In this document: positions 1-6,025 of the stretch, piece by piece
Numbering within the stretch: position 1 is the first letter of the stretch
Layout: each line of letters begins with the position of its first letter
DNA from: Gammaproteobacteria bacterium
GTDB taxonomy: Bacteria > Pseudomonadota > Gammaproteobacteria > Thiohalospirales > Thiohalospiraceae
Reading direction: 5' to 3'
Length of the DNA stretch: 6,397 nucleotides
Assembly: GCA_014762485.1 (NCBI GenBank)
Contig: JABURU010000196.1
Span: 1 to 6,397, forward strand
The notes under the pieces: model-generated
What the model saw: only the letters and a program-made list of their open reading frames with translations
What the model was told of the DNA's origin: nothing
Database searches by the model: none
Made by a program: the position numbers and the translations under genes

Positions 1-447
1 AGGTTCTATTTCTTTGGCCCGGAAACAAACAAGGGAAGAAAAATACTCGGCGATGCGCAGTTCCAGTTTTTAGAAGAGAAGTTTCAGCACGATCTGCCAT
101 ACACGATTCTTTGCTCGGGTCTGACCTTTCGCGGTGGTAATGAAAACTGGTCACACTTCCCCAATGATTTTCAACGCCTGAGTAACTTGTTAAAGAGCAA
201 AGATAATGTTCTGTTTCTCGCCGGTGATATCCATAAAAACAAGTTCTACCCGCCCAGTCATGCACGTCCCTGTTATGAGATCATCTCATCTGGCCTGGCC
301 GTGAACTATTTGGGCTTGCCATTTGAATTTGATAACAAGCACAACTGGGGCATGCTGGAAATCGATGAGCAGGGTATTGATGTATGTCTTGTCGATAAAA
401 AAGGACGCAGACATGCCAGGCGACATAGAATTGATGCCGTAAACTAG
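1..447 (+). CDS. PhoD/alkaline phosphatase D-like metallophosphatase, C-terminal part (5' end outside window)
   Basis: The reading frame is open from base 1 to the TAG at 445-447 and gives the last 148 residues of a longer protein. An ATG at 187 is internal, because recognisable family sequence lies before it. The fragment matches the end of the PhoD-like calcineurin-superfamily phosphatases. It has a LGDAQFQFLEE segment (like the family's LG..Q..WL.. helix), then NVLFLAGDIH at 205-234, whose GD-x-H is a metal-ligand motif. EIISSGL near 277-297 and a closing HNWGMLEID beta strand follow. Family members hydrolyse phosphomonoesters or phosphodiesters with a binuclear metal centre and are usually exported. 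The signal peptide and the first metal-binding motifs are outside the window, so location and substrate cannot be read. No clear terminator follows the stop codon. The family is fairly sure; the exact activity is not. Confidence 0.8.
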   Translation, partial: RFYFFGPETNKGRKILGDAQFQFLEEKFQHDLPYTILCSGLTFRGGNENWSHFPNDFQRLSNLLKSKDNVLFLAGDIHKNKFYPPSHARPCYEIISSGLAVNYLGLPFEFDNKHNWGMLEIDEQGIDVCLVDKKGRRHARRHRIDAVN

Positions 448-487
448 AATGTAGCGATTACTAGCCTTAATATTCCATTACTGTGAA

Positions 488-517
488 TTTATAAAAAATT
501 TACTTTATATTTATAAT
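488..517 (+). promoter_or_regulatory. Predicted sigma70 promoter of the STAS-like gene
   Basis: A perfect TATAAT lies at 512-517. Eighteen bases upstream is TTTATA (488-493), a 4/6 match to the -35 consensus. Transcription would start near 524 and leave a leader of about 27 bases containing the AGGAAG ribosome site at 538-543, 7 bases before the ATG at 551. The surrounding stretch is very AT-rich, so a chance -10 is possible, but position and spacing fit the gene well. Confidence 0.5.
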
Positions 518-550
518 ACTTACCAATAGAGGAAAACAGGAAGTTTCTGC

Positions 551-925
551 ATGATCAGTCTTCCAAAGGTATTTATTGATGATCATGGTATTTTTAATGA
601 GTATCATTATGATACGTACATCAGTCAGTCTTGTGCGATGTTTGTCGCGAAGGCCCGAAATGAATTATCCAGGATAAAGCGTCCGCTATTAGTCGAGTTT
701 GAACATCTCACTGGTTTTCAGGAAGAGACACGGACCATGCCGTTGGAAGTCGTCCTCAAATCGGTTAACTCGCTTGCCTGTTGTGTCGATCCCAATACTG
801 AGGAAGGTAACTCGACCAGGAACGTCATTGATCGCTATTTTAATCTCACCCAGTGGCCCATCCCGGTGCAGGTTTTTCATGATCGGGATGAGGCAATTGA
901 CTGGTTAAGGCAGTACTTGCCTTAG
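551..925 (+). CDS. SpoIIAA/STAS-like small cytoplasmic protein (tentative)
   Basis: This encodes a 124-residue soluble protein with no signal peptide or membrane segment. The ATG is preceded by AGGAAG (538-543) at good spacing. The layout resembles small STAS/SpoIIAA-like proteins. An N-terminal beta hairpin with a short acidic turn (IDDHG, residues 9-13) comes first, then a helix (about 26-40). A buried strand KRPLLVEF (43-50), a second helix-strand unit with SLACCVDP (73-80) and a final VQVFHDRDEAIDWLRQYL follow. That last segment resembles the usual C-terminus of the group (a phenylalanine, an acidic run, then an EAL.WL-like helix). No phosphorylatable serine typical of anti-anti-sigma factors can be placed with confidence, so a switch role is only a possibility. 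The gene has its own promoter and is closed by two hairpins, so it appears to be transcribed alone. Fold assignment is moderate; function is unknown. Confidence 0.6.
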   Translation: MISLPKVFIDDHGIFNEYHYDTYISQSCAMFVAKARNELSRIKRPLLVEFEHLTGFQEETRTMPLEVVLKSVNSLACCVDPNTEEGNSTRNVIDRYFNLTQWPIPVQVFHDRDEAIDWLRQYLP

Positions 926-932
926 CGATTTT
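904..932 (+). terminator. Rho-independent terminator overlapping the stop of the STAS-like gene
   Basis: TAAGGCA (906-912) and TGCCTTA (918-924) are perfect inverted repeats around the 5-base loop GTACT. A T-G and a G-C pair extend the stem to 9 pairs (904-912 with 918-926). TTTT follows at 929-932, within a longer T-rich run. The right arm includes the stop codon (923-925), so the hairpin also encodes the last residues of the protein. Confidence 0.6.
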
Positions 933-946
933 ATAATTTTCATAAT

Positions 947-971
947 TCGGTAGTGATGCTCTGCCGATTTT
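947..971 (+). terminator. Second, weaker terminator-like hairpin
   Basis: TCGGTAG (947-953) pairs with CTGCCGA (961-967) through 7 pairs including one G-U, around a 7-base loop, and is followed by TTTT and then CCTCGTTT. It lies 15 bases after the first hairpin's T tract and may back it up. The T tract is broken after four bases, so this call is weaker. Confidence 0.4.
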
Positions 972-1084
972 CCTCGTTTACTCAGTATATTTGATACCAA
1001 GCATAGACGTTCAGTGTTACACTGCCGTGTTCCTTATTTTCACCCACATTCCCCCTTAGACCAACTGGTTAGCAGATACCCGCT

Positions 1085-1420
1085 ATGATTAAATTTTATG
1101 AAGCCATTGCCAGCAAATTCGAGAACTACGCACTCCATCTAAAGGTGATTTCCAGCCTGTTTTTGCTCGCCTTGCTGACAGGTGGCTTTACCTATTTTGA
1201 GCTCTGGGCATCCTTTTTACTTACCCTCCTGATGTTATGGTCAGGCTGGCTGTCGCTGATCGTATTTTTATTTAGTACTGTTGATACTCAGGATCAACCC
1301 AATATGAACCAACTCAGGCCTGATGTCTGGCGTAATCCAGCCAAGGTTATCTTCTTAACCTTTTACGGGTTTGTATTAATATTATTCACGATAAAGTTCG
1401 TCTCGGTTGTGTTGAAGTAA
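1085..1420 (+). CDS. Small inner-membrane protein with three predicted helices, unknown function
   Basis: I do not recognise a family. The 111-residue protein opens with a short, mildly amphipathic segment (1-17). Three hydrophobic stretches suit transmembrane helices: about 18-39, about 41-65 (tryptophan- and leucine-rich) and about 86-109. The first two are joined by a very tight turn around FELW (38-41). The loop at 66-85 is polar and proline/asparagine-rich (DTQDQPN, then RPDVWRNP). There is no catalytic motif, cysteine or clear charge cluster in the membrane. The ATG lacks a strong ribosome site (CAGATACCCGCT precedes it), but no better in-frame start is seen and the hydrophobic segments are complete from here. 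It ends 25 bases before the VF530 gene without a terminator, so the two are probably co-transcribed. Codon use looks coding; function cannot be stated. Confidence 0.7.
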   Translation: MIKFYEAIASKFENYALHLKVISSLFLLALLTGGFTYFELWASFLLTLLMLWSGWLSLIVFLFSTVDTQDQPNMNQLRPDVWRNPAKVIFLTFYGFVLILFTIKFVSVVLK

Positions 1421-1445
1421 CGGAAATGAAAGGAATCGCTCAATC

Positions 1446-1664
1446 ATGTCAGAACGTCGCCAAAACGATCCACTACACGGCATCACGCTAGAGATGATGG
1501 TCACTCAACTTGTGGAGACATACGGCTGGGATGAGCTAGGTCGCCAGGTCAAGATAAACTGTTTTATAAAAGATCCAAGTATTAAATCCAGCTTGAAATT
1601 TCTACGCAAAACCCCCTGGGCAAGAGATAAAGTTGAAGCACTCTATCTTCGCAGCAAGCCATGA
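1446..1664 (+). CDS. VF530 family (DUF2132) small protein
   Basis: This 72-residue protein matches the VF530/DUF2132 family from end to end. It has the opening DPLHGITLE (8-16), the YGWDELG segment (26-32), a [22 protein letters not shown] stretch (about 39-60) and the final KVEALYL. The family is short, helical and widespread in Gammaproteobacteria and some other Proteobacteria. It is named after a Vibrio fischeri protein solved by structural genomics, and databases call it a DNA-binding protein, but I know of no established cellular role. Length is typical, so the gene is intact. An AAAGGA ribosome site (1429-1434) precedes the ATG. The gene follows the membrane protein by 25 bases and probably shares its transcript. 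The stop codon overlaps a following ATG as ATGA (1661-1664), the arrangement usual for translational coupling, although the frame that follows is very short. Confidence 0.92.
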   Translation: MSERRQNDPLHGITLEMMVTQLVETYGWDELGRQVKINCFIKDPSIKSSLKFLRKTPWARDKVEALYLRSKP

Positions 1665-1872
1665 GCGACGAACTCAAATATCCGCAGTCCTATCACCCAT
1701 TCATCACTCAGCCTTACATCACCATATCCTGTATATGCCTGTGCCTGGAACAAACGACCCGCCTTATTTAGCGCTGACATGGCATGGTAGTGGCAAACAG
1801 GGCACCGGGCTTGAGTTTGACGAGAGAAACCGGAAGAGCATAGACTTTTCCAGAAAGGGTGCTAGACAATAG
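1661..1872 (+). pseudogene. Possible decayed small gene coupled to VF530 (low confidence)
   Basis: An ATG at 1661 overlaps the VF530 stop as ATGA and opens a 36-codon frame (starting [16 protein letters not shown]) that ends at the TAG at 1769-1771. A second plus-strand frame, one base out of step, stays open through the same stretch to the TAG at 1870-1872. It reads YMPVPGTNDPPYLALTWHG, then a charged tail ending SRKGARQ. The first frame begins like a real protein and the second continues like one, so a single gene broken by a frameshift is conceivable. I recognise neither half, and both may be chance. No ribosome site other than coupling from VF530 is seen. A genuine 36-residue peptide or plain noncoding DNA are the alternatives. 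Confidence 0.2.
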
Positions 1873-2023
1873 TATGAACAGAACTGGTTTTACATAGAGT
1901 TTCACACTCTACTCCAACGATCATGACATATTCAATATAGAACATATTTCTATTACCCCATTGATTTATGTCAAGAAAGATTTTTTCTAAATTGCGCAGA
2001 CTAGACCGTTACTATTCTTTGTT
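1873..2023. other. AT-rich intergenic region upstream of the methyltransferase
   Basis: No coding frame is supported here. A small perfect inverted repeat (TAGAGT 1895-1900, ACTCTA 1906-1911, 5-base loop) is too short and lacks the T tract needed for a terminator. The FNR-type box at 1961-1974 and the likely promoter of the methyltransferase are in its right half. With the mini-ORF before it, this makes 359 bases after VF530 without a convincing gene. Confidence 0.6.
1961..1974 (+). promoter_or_regulatory. FNR/ANR/DNR-type operator
   Basis: TTGATTTATGTCAA matches the FNR consensus TTGAT-N4-ATCAA at 9 of 10 defined positions. The half sites are TTGAT and GTCAA, the second with G instead of A. 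The centre lies 56 bases before the ATG at 2024 and 68 before the ATG at 2036. In an activated class II arrangement (centre at -41.5) transcription would start near 2009, just ahead of the gene, but the -10 expected near 1997-2002 (CAGACT) is only 3/6. TACTAT at 2010-2015 is a better -10 sequence but sits further off than usual. The regulator could be FNR/ANR (oxygen), DNR/NNR (nitric oxide) or a CRP relative. Confidence 0.45.
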
Positions 2024-2647
2024 ATGGTTATACTGATGAGTAAAAAAGAACACTGGGAGCAGATCTATACCGAGCGGAAACCTTCTCAGGTTAGCTGGTA
2101 TCAGTCTGGCCCCTATCTTTCTCTTTCTCTGATCGAGCTCTCACATTTAAAACCAACGGATTCGATCATTGATGTCGGGGGCGGAGCCTCTACCCTGATT
2201 GATTCGCTATTATTAGGAGGGTATACAAATATTTCTGTACTCGATATCTCATCGCAATCTTTGGAGCACGCTAAAAAGCGTCTTGGCGATCAGGCCAGGC
2301 AGGTGAAGTGGCTGGTTTCTGACATTACGGAATTTACGCCGGAAGAAAGTTATTTGCTATGGCACGACCGTGCCGTATTTCATTTTTTAACCGATGCAGA
2401 AGATCGGAAAAAGTATATCAATACGATGCGCCAATCTGTTCCAGCTGGAGGGCATATCATCATTGCGGCCTTTTCTATAGGTGGCCCGGAAAAATGCAGT
2501 GGACTGGAGATTGTGCAATACGATGCGGATAAACTGAAGAATGAATTTGGGAATAAGTTTAAATTACTGAAAACCATTAATGAAACACACATTACACCCA
2601 ATAACGCGGAACAGAATTTCACCTATTATCATTTCTTACGCCTGTGA
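2024..2647 (+). CDS. Class I SAM-dependent methyltransferase
   Basis: The 207-residue protein has the class I (Rossmann-like) methyltransferase layout. Motif I, IIDVGGGAST (48-57), is the glycine-rich SAM loop. VLDIS follows with the acidic residue D74 that should bind the SAM ribose. SDIT (99-102) marks the adenine-binding region. LLWHDRAVFHFL (111-122) is a characteristic post-strand segment of one bacterial branch. Near the C-terminus GGPEKCSGLEIVQYD and an ETHITP...F.YY.F pattern also typify that branch. Such proteins are annotated only as SAM-dependent or TPMT-like methyltransferases, and the substrate is unknown. Neither start has a clear ribosome site; the ATG at 2036 (MSKKEHWEQIY) fits the usual N-terminus of the family better than the ATG at 2024. 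It is probably transcribed alone, from a promoter near an FNR-type box, and its last 19 bases overlap the convergent deacetylase gene. Confidence 0.9.
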   Translation: MVILMSKKEHWEQIYTERKPSQVSWYQSGPYLSLSLIELSHLKPTDSIIDVGGGASTLIDSLLLGGYTNISVLDISSQSLEHAKKRLGDQARQVKWLVSDITEFTPEESYLLWHDRAVFHFLTDAEDRKKYINTMRQSVPAGGHIIIAAFSIGGPEKCSGLEIVQYDADKLKNEFGNKFKLLKTINETHITPNNAEQNFTYYHFLRL

Positions 2648-3594
2648 TTAGATGAAGCCAGCAAGCCCTCTATTACGGCATTCCATCCTTCGGCGATATT
2701 TTCCAGATTATAACCACCACCGCCTAAAGCAAGCACTCGTCCATCAGCAACTTGTTTTGCCAGCTGGCCACATCGTTCAGCAACATGCCGGTGAAAATGT
2801 TGACTCAGACGTAAGTGTGTAATGGGATCGCCGGCGATACTGTCAGCGCCACATTGCAAGATAATAAACTCCGGCTGACTGTCGAGTAAAAATGCCTCGG
2901 CTGCAGGCCATAGTGTTAACGCCAGTTCATCATCGGCACCTATAGGCAAGGGAATATTTAACTTACGACCCTCGGCTCGCCCTTTCCCAGTTTCGCCAGC
3001 GGCACCGGTTCCCGGGTACATATAATCACCATGGAAGTCTATTATGGTGACAACAGGATCATACTCAAATTCATAAAACACGCCATCACCATGATGGGCA
3101 TCAATGTCGACATAGGCGATACGTTGTAAGTTATATTTTGCTTTTAGGTATTCGATGGCAACACCGCAATCGTTAAACACACAAAACCCGGCGGCATGAT
3201 CACGCCTTGCATGGTGTAGTCCCGCTATGGGCACAAAGGCTTTATTACACTTACCTTGCATAATGACATCAATGGCTTTTAATGTTGTGCCCACAACCGT
3301 GGCCGCTGCCTGATAGATACCTTTTACTACCGGTGTGTCACCCTGATCGAAATAACCGACACCATGCTCCGAGCGTTGCCTCACCTGCTGGATATAATCT
3401 GTTGTATGGAACAGCGCAAGTTGCTCCTGCTTCACTGAGCCAGGAGTGAATATCCGAGTCATCTTATCCAGACCTCGCTGTTTAAACCCGGTCATAAATG
3501 CCGTATATCGTTTATCGCCAAACGGATGATCTGGACCAAAATGATATTCCGCTAATGATTCACCGAGGAAAACACCGACACACTCTTTTTCCAT
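2629..3594 (-). CDS. Histone deacetylase family protein, AcuC-like (class I type zinc deacetylase)
   Basis: The 321-residue enzyme has the arginase/deacetylase fold signature complete. FGPDHPF near 19-25 is typical of AcuC-like proteins. GLHHARRD holds the catalytic histidine pair H127-H128, followed by AGFCVFND. YVDIDAHHGDGV supplies zinc ligands D165 and H167, and LQCGADSIAGDP supplies D251. GGGGYN carries the catalytic tyrosine Y295. The enzyme should therefore be an active cytoplasmic lysine (or other acetylamide) deacetylase. In Bacillus, AcuC deacetylates and so reactivates acetyl-CoA synthetase; here no acs or acu gene is next to it, so that role is only an analogy. The ATG at 3594 has no strong ribosome site, but an in-frame stop lies 12 codons upstream and no other start intervenes. 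The gene converges on the methyltransferase with a 19-base overlap and diverges from the lipoprotein gene. No terminator is visible at its 3' end. Confidence 0.93.
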   Translation of the reverse strand: MEKECVGVFLGESLAEYHFGPDHPFGDKRYTAFMTGFKQRGLDKMTRIFTPGSVKQEQLALFHTTDYIQQVRQRSEHGVGYFDQGDTPVVKGIYQAAATVVGTTLKAIDVIMQGKCNKAFVPIAGLHHARRDHAAGFCVFNDCGVAIEYLKAKYNLQRIAYVDIDAHHGDGVFYEFEYDPVVTIIDFHGDYMYPGTGAAGETGKGRAEGRKLNIPLPIGADDELALTLWPAAEAFLLDSQPEFIILQCGADSIAGDPITHLRLSQHFHRHVAERCGQLAKQVADGRVLALGGGGYNLENIAEGWNAVIEGLLASSNHRRKK

Positions 3595-3671
3595 GATGTG
3601 GATTCGCTTTAATTTAATCGTTAATGCTTATATTCTAGCCATTAAACACCGGGATACTGTTGAGGTAATAA
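3595..3671. promoter_or_regulatory. Divergent promoter region between deacetylase and lipoprotein genes
   Basis: These 77 bases must serve both genes if each has its own promoter. On the plus strand TATATT (3629-3634) matches 5/6 of a -10 and is preceded by TGC; the -35 region is poor. On the minus strand TAGAAT (complement of ATTCTA at 3632-3637) is also 5/6, again with a poor -35. The two -10-like elements overlap, so the two directions would compete for polymerase. No clear operator is seen. Confidence 0.35.
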
Positions 3672-4058
3672 GTGCGCATATTGAAACCACGGTTAGTGAT
3701 ACTGCTTCTATTTATCACGGGTTGCTCAACGAGCCCGGTCGATCCAGCCCACCTCTCTGGACACTTTTTCAAATACGAAGTAGCCGTTGATAGTCAAACC
3801 GCCTATCATCGTATACTTGATCGAGCCAAAGCCTGTTATTTCTTAACGTTTTATCAATACGATGGTAACTACAATAAAGGTGTAGGCCTGGTTACTATTT
3901 CTGAGAAAAGACGTTCAAAGAATGATCCCATGCTACGCGTTCATATTCGTCCGCGAGGCTTATCCAGTATCATTACCAGCTATTATCACCCGGAATGGAA
4001 ACAACAGGCTCTCATGACTCACCGCTGGGCCGCCGCAACGAATAATGCCTGTCAGTAA
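3672..4058 (+). CDS. Small putative outer-membrane lipoprotein, unknown function
   Basis: The 128-residue protein begins with GTG; GAGGT (3662-3666) lies 5 bases before it, which decides the start. Residues 1-17 form a lipoprotein signal peptide: basic MRILKPR, hydrophobic LVILLLF, then the lipobox ITGC with C18 as the lipidated residue. Serine at +2 predicts sorting to the outer membrane by the Lol system. The mature part (about 110 residues) is a small mixed domain, with KYEVAVDSQTAYHRILDRAKACYF, a beta-rich centre and an RVHIRP segment. Two further cysteines, C55 and the penultimate C127, could form a disulfide in the periplasm. I do not recognise the family with certainty. It is divergent from the deacetylase gene and its stop codon is 3 bases from that of ftsH on the other strand. 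Confidence 0.8.
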   Translation: MRILKPRLVILLLFITGCSTSPVDPAHLSGHFFKYEVAVDSQTAYHRILDRAKACYFLTFYQYDGNYNKGVGLVTISEKRRSKNDPMLRVHIRPRGLSSIITSYYHPEWKQQALMTHRWAAATNNACQ

Positions 4059-4061
4059 CGG

Positions 4062-5963
4062 TTACTTGGCGATTTCATTATAGTGGCTGGATGTATGTTC
4101 CTGATTACCAAGACAGGCATCTATGTCACCCTTTTCCAGGGTTTCCCTGTCTTCCAGTAAGCGGATCATATTTTCCATTTGCGGTTTGTGCTGAAACATA
4201 AGCTGCTCAGCGGCCGTTTCTGCATCCGATAGTAGACTTCTAACCGCATTGTCCACCGCCTTGGCCGATGACTCACTAAAGCGACGAGGTTGCGCTATCT
4301 CACGACCCAGAAAGGGATGTTCTTCTGACTCACGTAAATCTACCGGGCCGATTTCTTCTGACATACCCCAGCGCGCAACCATCGCCCGTGCCAACTGGGT
4401 TGCCTGATGTATATCGTCATCCGCACCAGAACTGACATCGCCGAGGAATATTTTTTCCGCGACGCGTCCGCCCATCATCACCACCAGGCGATCTTTTAAA
4501 TATGGTTCGGGTAAGGTGTGGCGCTCTTCATGCGGAAGCTGTTGTGTTACTCCCAGCGCACTTCCCCGGGGAATAATGCTGACCTTGTATAAGGGATCCG
4601 CATGGGGCAGGTAATACGCCAGTAAGGTATGACCCGCTTCATGCACGGCCAGACGATGGCGCTCTTCCTGCTGGATGGCCATGGTGCGCACGGTGCCCAG
4701 TAGCAGGCGATCACGCATCTCATCGAAGTCCTGCATGGTCACTTCATTACGCTGATACCTGACGGCATTTATCGCCGCTTCGTTACAGAGATTCTTTATA
4801 TCGGCACCGGAAAACCCCGGGGTGCCTGATGCTATCTTTTCCATATCCACATCTCTGGCCAGCGGCAGTTTTTTACTGTGCACCTTAAGTATCGCCAGGC
4901 GAGCCTTTTGATCCGGCAGGTCGAGTGTGATGTGACGGTCAAATCGACCGGGTCTTAACAGGGCAGGATCCAGGACATCGGGGCGATTGGTGGCAGCAAC
5001 CACAATGATCGCTTCATGACCACTAAAGCCATCCATCTCCGCCAGGATCTGATTGAGGGTTTGTTCCCGCTCATCATTACCACCACCTAGCCCGGTACCA
5101 CGTACACGTCCGACGCTATCCAGCTCGTCAATAAAGATGATGCACGGTGCACGCTTCTTCGCCTCTTCAAACATCTTGCGAACACGGGAGGCCCCCACCC
5201 CGACAAAGACCTCGATAAACTCCGAGCCCGAGATGGAAAAGAAGGGTACCCCGGCTTCACCCGCCAACGCCTTGGCCATCAACGTCTTGCCGGTACCAGG
5301 AGCTCCCATTAACAACACTCCCTTGGGGACCTCGGCACCGAGCCGGGTATAGCGCTCGGGTGACTTCAGATATTCCACCAGTTCCTGCACTTCGCGCTTG
5401 GCATTGTCCTGGCCAGCCACATCCTCAAAGGTCACCTTGGGCATCTCCGCTTTACCTTTAAGCGGGGTTTCGAGGAATTTTCCCAGCTCGCCGCCACGCC
5501 CGAGTCCCGATGCATTTCGAGTCAGTCGCCGCATGAACCAGAAGTAGAATCCCAGTAACACTATCCACGGTAACAGACCCAGCAATAGACGTGTGCCACC
5601 GTCTTCCTGTGATGATGGTTTAACCTTCAGCTCAACCGCATGCCGCTTTATATCCGGTAACAAGGACTGGTCATTTAGTTCAGGTAACCAGGTTCGAAAG
5701 TGTCGTGCCGCTTCCCCGGCAGGCCCTATATTAGAAGCCGAGTTTAACTCGCCATCGACGCGCTGCCCGGTGAGTGTCAACTGAACGACGTCACCACGCT
5801 CCAGGAAGTAACGAAACTGGGAATAGGGAATATCGTACGTCGGCTCTTTGCTACCCGGCTGCCAGGCAAAGAAGGCATAGAATGCCAGGAGAAAAACAAT
5901 CGCGGCTATCGCCGCCCAGTTAGGCTGGCGGTTACTGTTGTCTTGAGGTTGTGGCTCGCCCAT
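4062..5963 (-). CDS. ftsH: ATP-dependent zinc metalloprotease FtsH (possibly an accessory copy)
   Basis: The 633-residue protein is a complete membrane AAA+ protease that unfolds and degrades membrane and some cytosolic proteins as a hexamer. TM1 is about 16-34 and TM2 about 126-145, with a roughly 90-residue periplasmic domain between. The AAA module has Walker A GAPGTGKT (220-227), pore loop FVG (253-255), Walker B IIFIDE (275-280) and the second region of homology with N326 and arginine fingers R337 and R340. The peptidase has HEAGH (441-445) with third zinc ligand D517. Length is typical and all key residues are present. The ATG is preceded by AAGGAAG at good spacing. The C-terminal tail after about 620 ([13 protein letters not shown]) is short and unremarkable. 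The gene lies 62 bases downstream of a LysR-type gene with no terminator between, so readthrough is plausible; a weak TTGCTG/TAGAAA promoter can also be drawn there. No folP or glmM follows it, unlike the standard ftsH locus. Confidence 0.96.
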   Translation of the reverse strand: MGEPQPQDNSNRQPNWAAIAAIVFLLAFYAFFAWQPGSKEPTYDIPYSQFRYFLERGDVVQLTLTGQRVDGELNSASNIGPAGEAARHFRTWLPELNDQSLLPDIKRHAVELKVKPSSQEDGGTRLLLGLLPWIVLLGFYFWFMRRLTRNASGLGRGGELGKFLETPLKGKAEMPKVTFEDVAGQDNAKREVQELVEYLKSPERYTRLGAEVPKGVLLMGAPGTGKTLMAKALAGEAGVPFFSISGSEFIEVFVGVGASRVRKMFEEAKKRAPCIIFIDELDSVGRVRGTGLGGGNDEREQTLNQILAEMDGFSGHEAIIVVAATNRPDVLDPALLRPGRFDRHITLDLPDQKARLAILKVHSKKLPLARDVDMEKIASGTPGFSGADIKNLCNEAAINAVRYQRNEVTMQDFDEMRDRLLLGTVRTMAIQQEERHRLAVHEAGHTLLAYYLPHADPLYKVSIIPRGSALGVTQQLPHEERHTLPEPYLKDRLVVMMGGRVAEKIFLGDVSSGADDDIHQATQLARAMVARWGMSEEIGPVDLRESEEHPFLGREIAQPRRFSESSAKAVDNAVRSLLSDAETAAEQLMFQHKPQMENMIRLLEDRETLEKGDIDACLGNQEHTSSHYNEIAK

Positions 5964-6025
5964 TGGTTCGCTTCCTTACACCCGAGCTTTTCTAAACTAT
6001 CCTGTATTTTCAGCAATTTATCCAG

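Noticed and set aside
689..908. Open frames on both strands inside the STAS-like gene
   Set aside because: They lie wholly inside a gene with a better ribosome site and promoter, and their translations have no recognisable protein character.
991..1023. TTGATA (991-996) with TGT-TACACT (1015-1023) as a promoter for the membrane protein
   Set aside because: Each element is good alone, but the spacer is 21 bases, too long for a normal sigma70 promoter.
1895..1911. Hairpin TAGAGT/ACTCTA as a terminator of the VF530 transcript
   Set aside because: The stem is only six mostly AT pairs and is followed by CTCCAACG with no T tract.
2380..2622. 80-codon frame antisense to the methyltransferase
   Set aside because: It is a shadow of a well-supported methyltransferase, with a serine- and hydrophobic-rich translation and no start signal.
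3593..3790. 65-codon frame starting beside the deacetylase start
   Set aside because: It runs through the divergent spacer and overlaps the lipoprotein gene, which has a strong ribosome site and a clear lipobox; this frame has neither.
4055..4065. GTAACGGTTAC as a bidirectional terminator
   Set aside because: It has five pairs with a one-base centre and no T tract, so it cannot form a useful RNA hairpin; part of its symmetry comes from the two opposed TAA codons.
5053..5784. Frames antisense to ftsH
   Set aside because: They are mirror frames of conserved FtsH sequence, and their serine/proline-rich translations are typical of such shadows.
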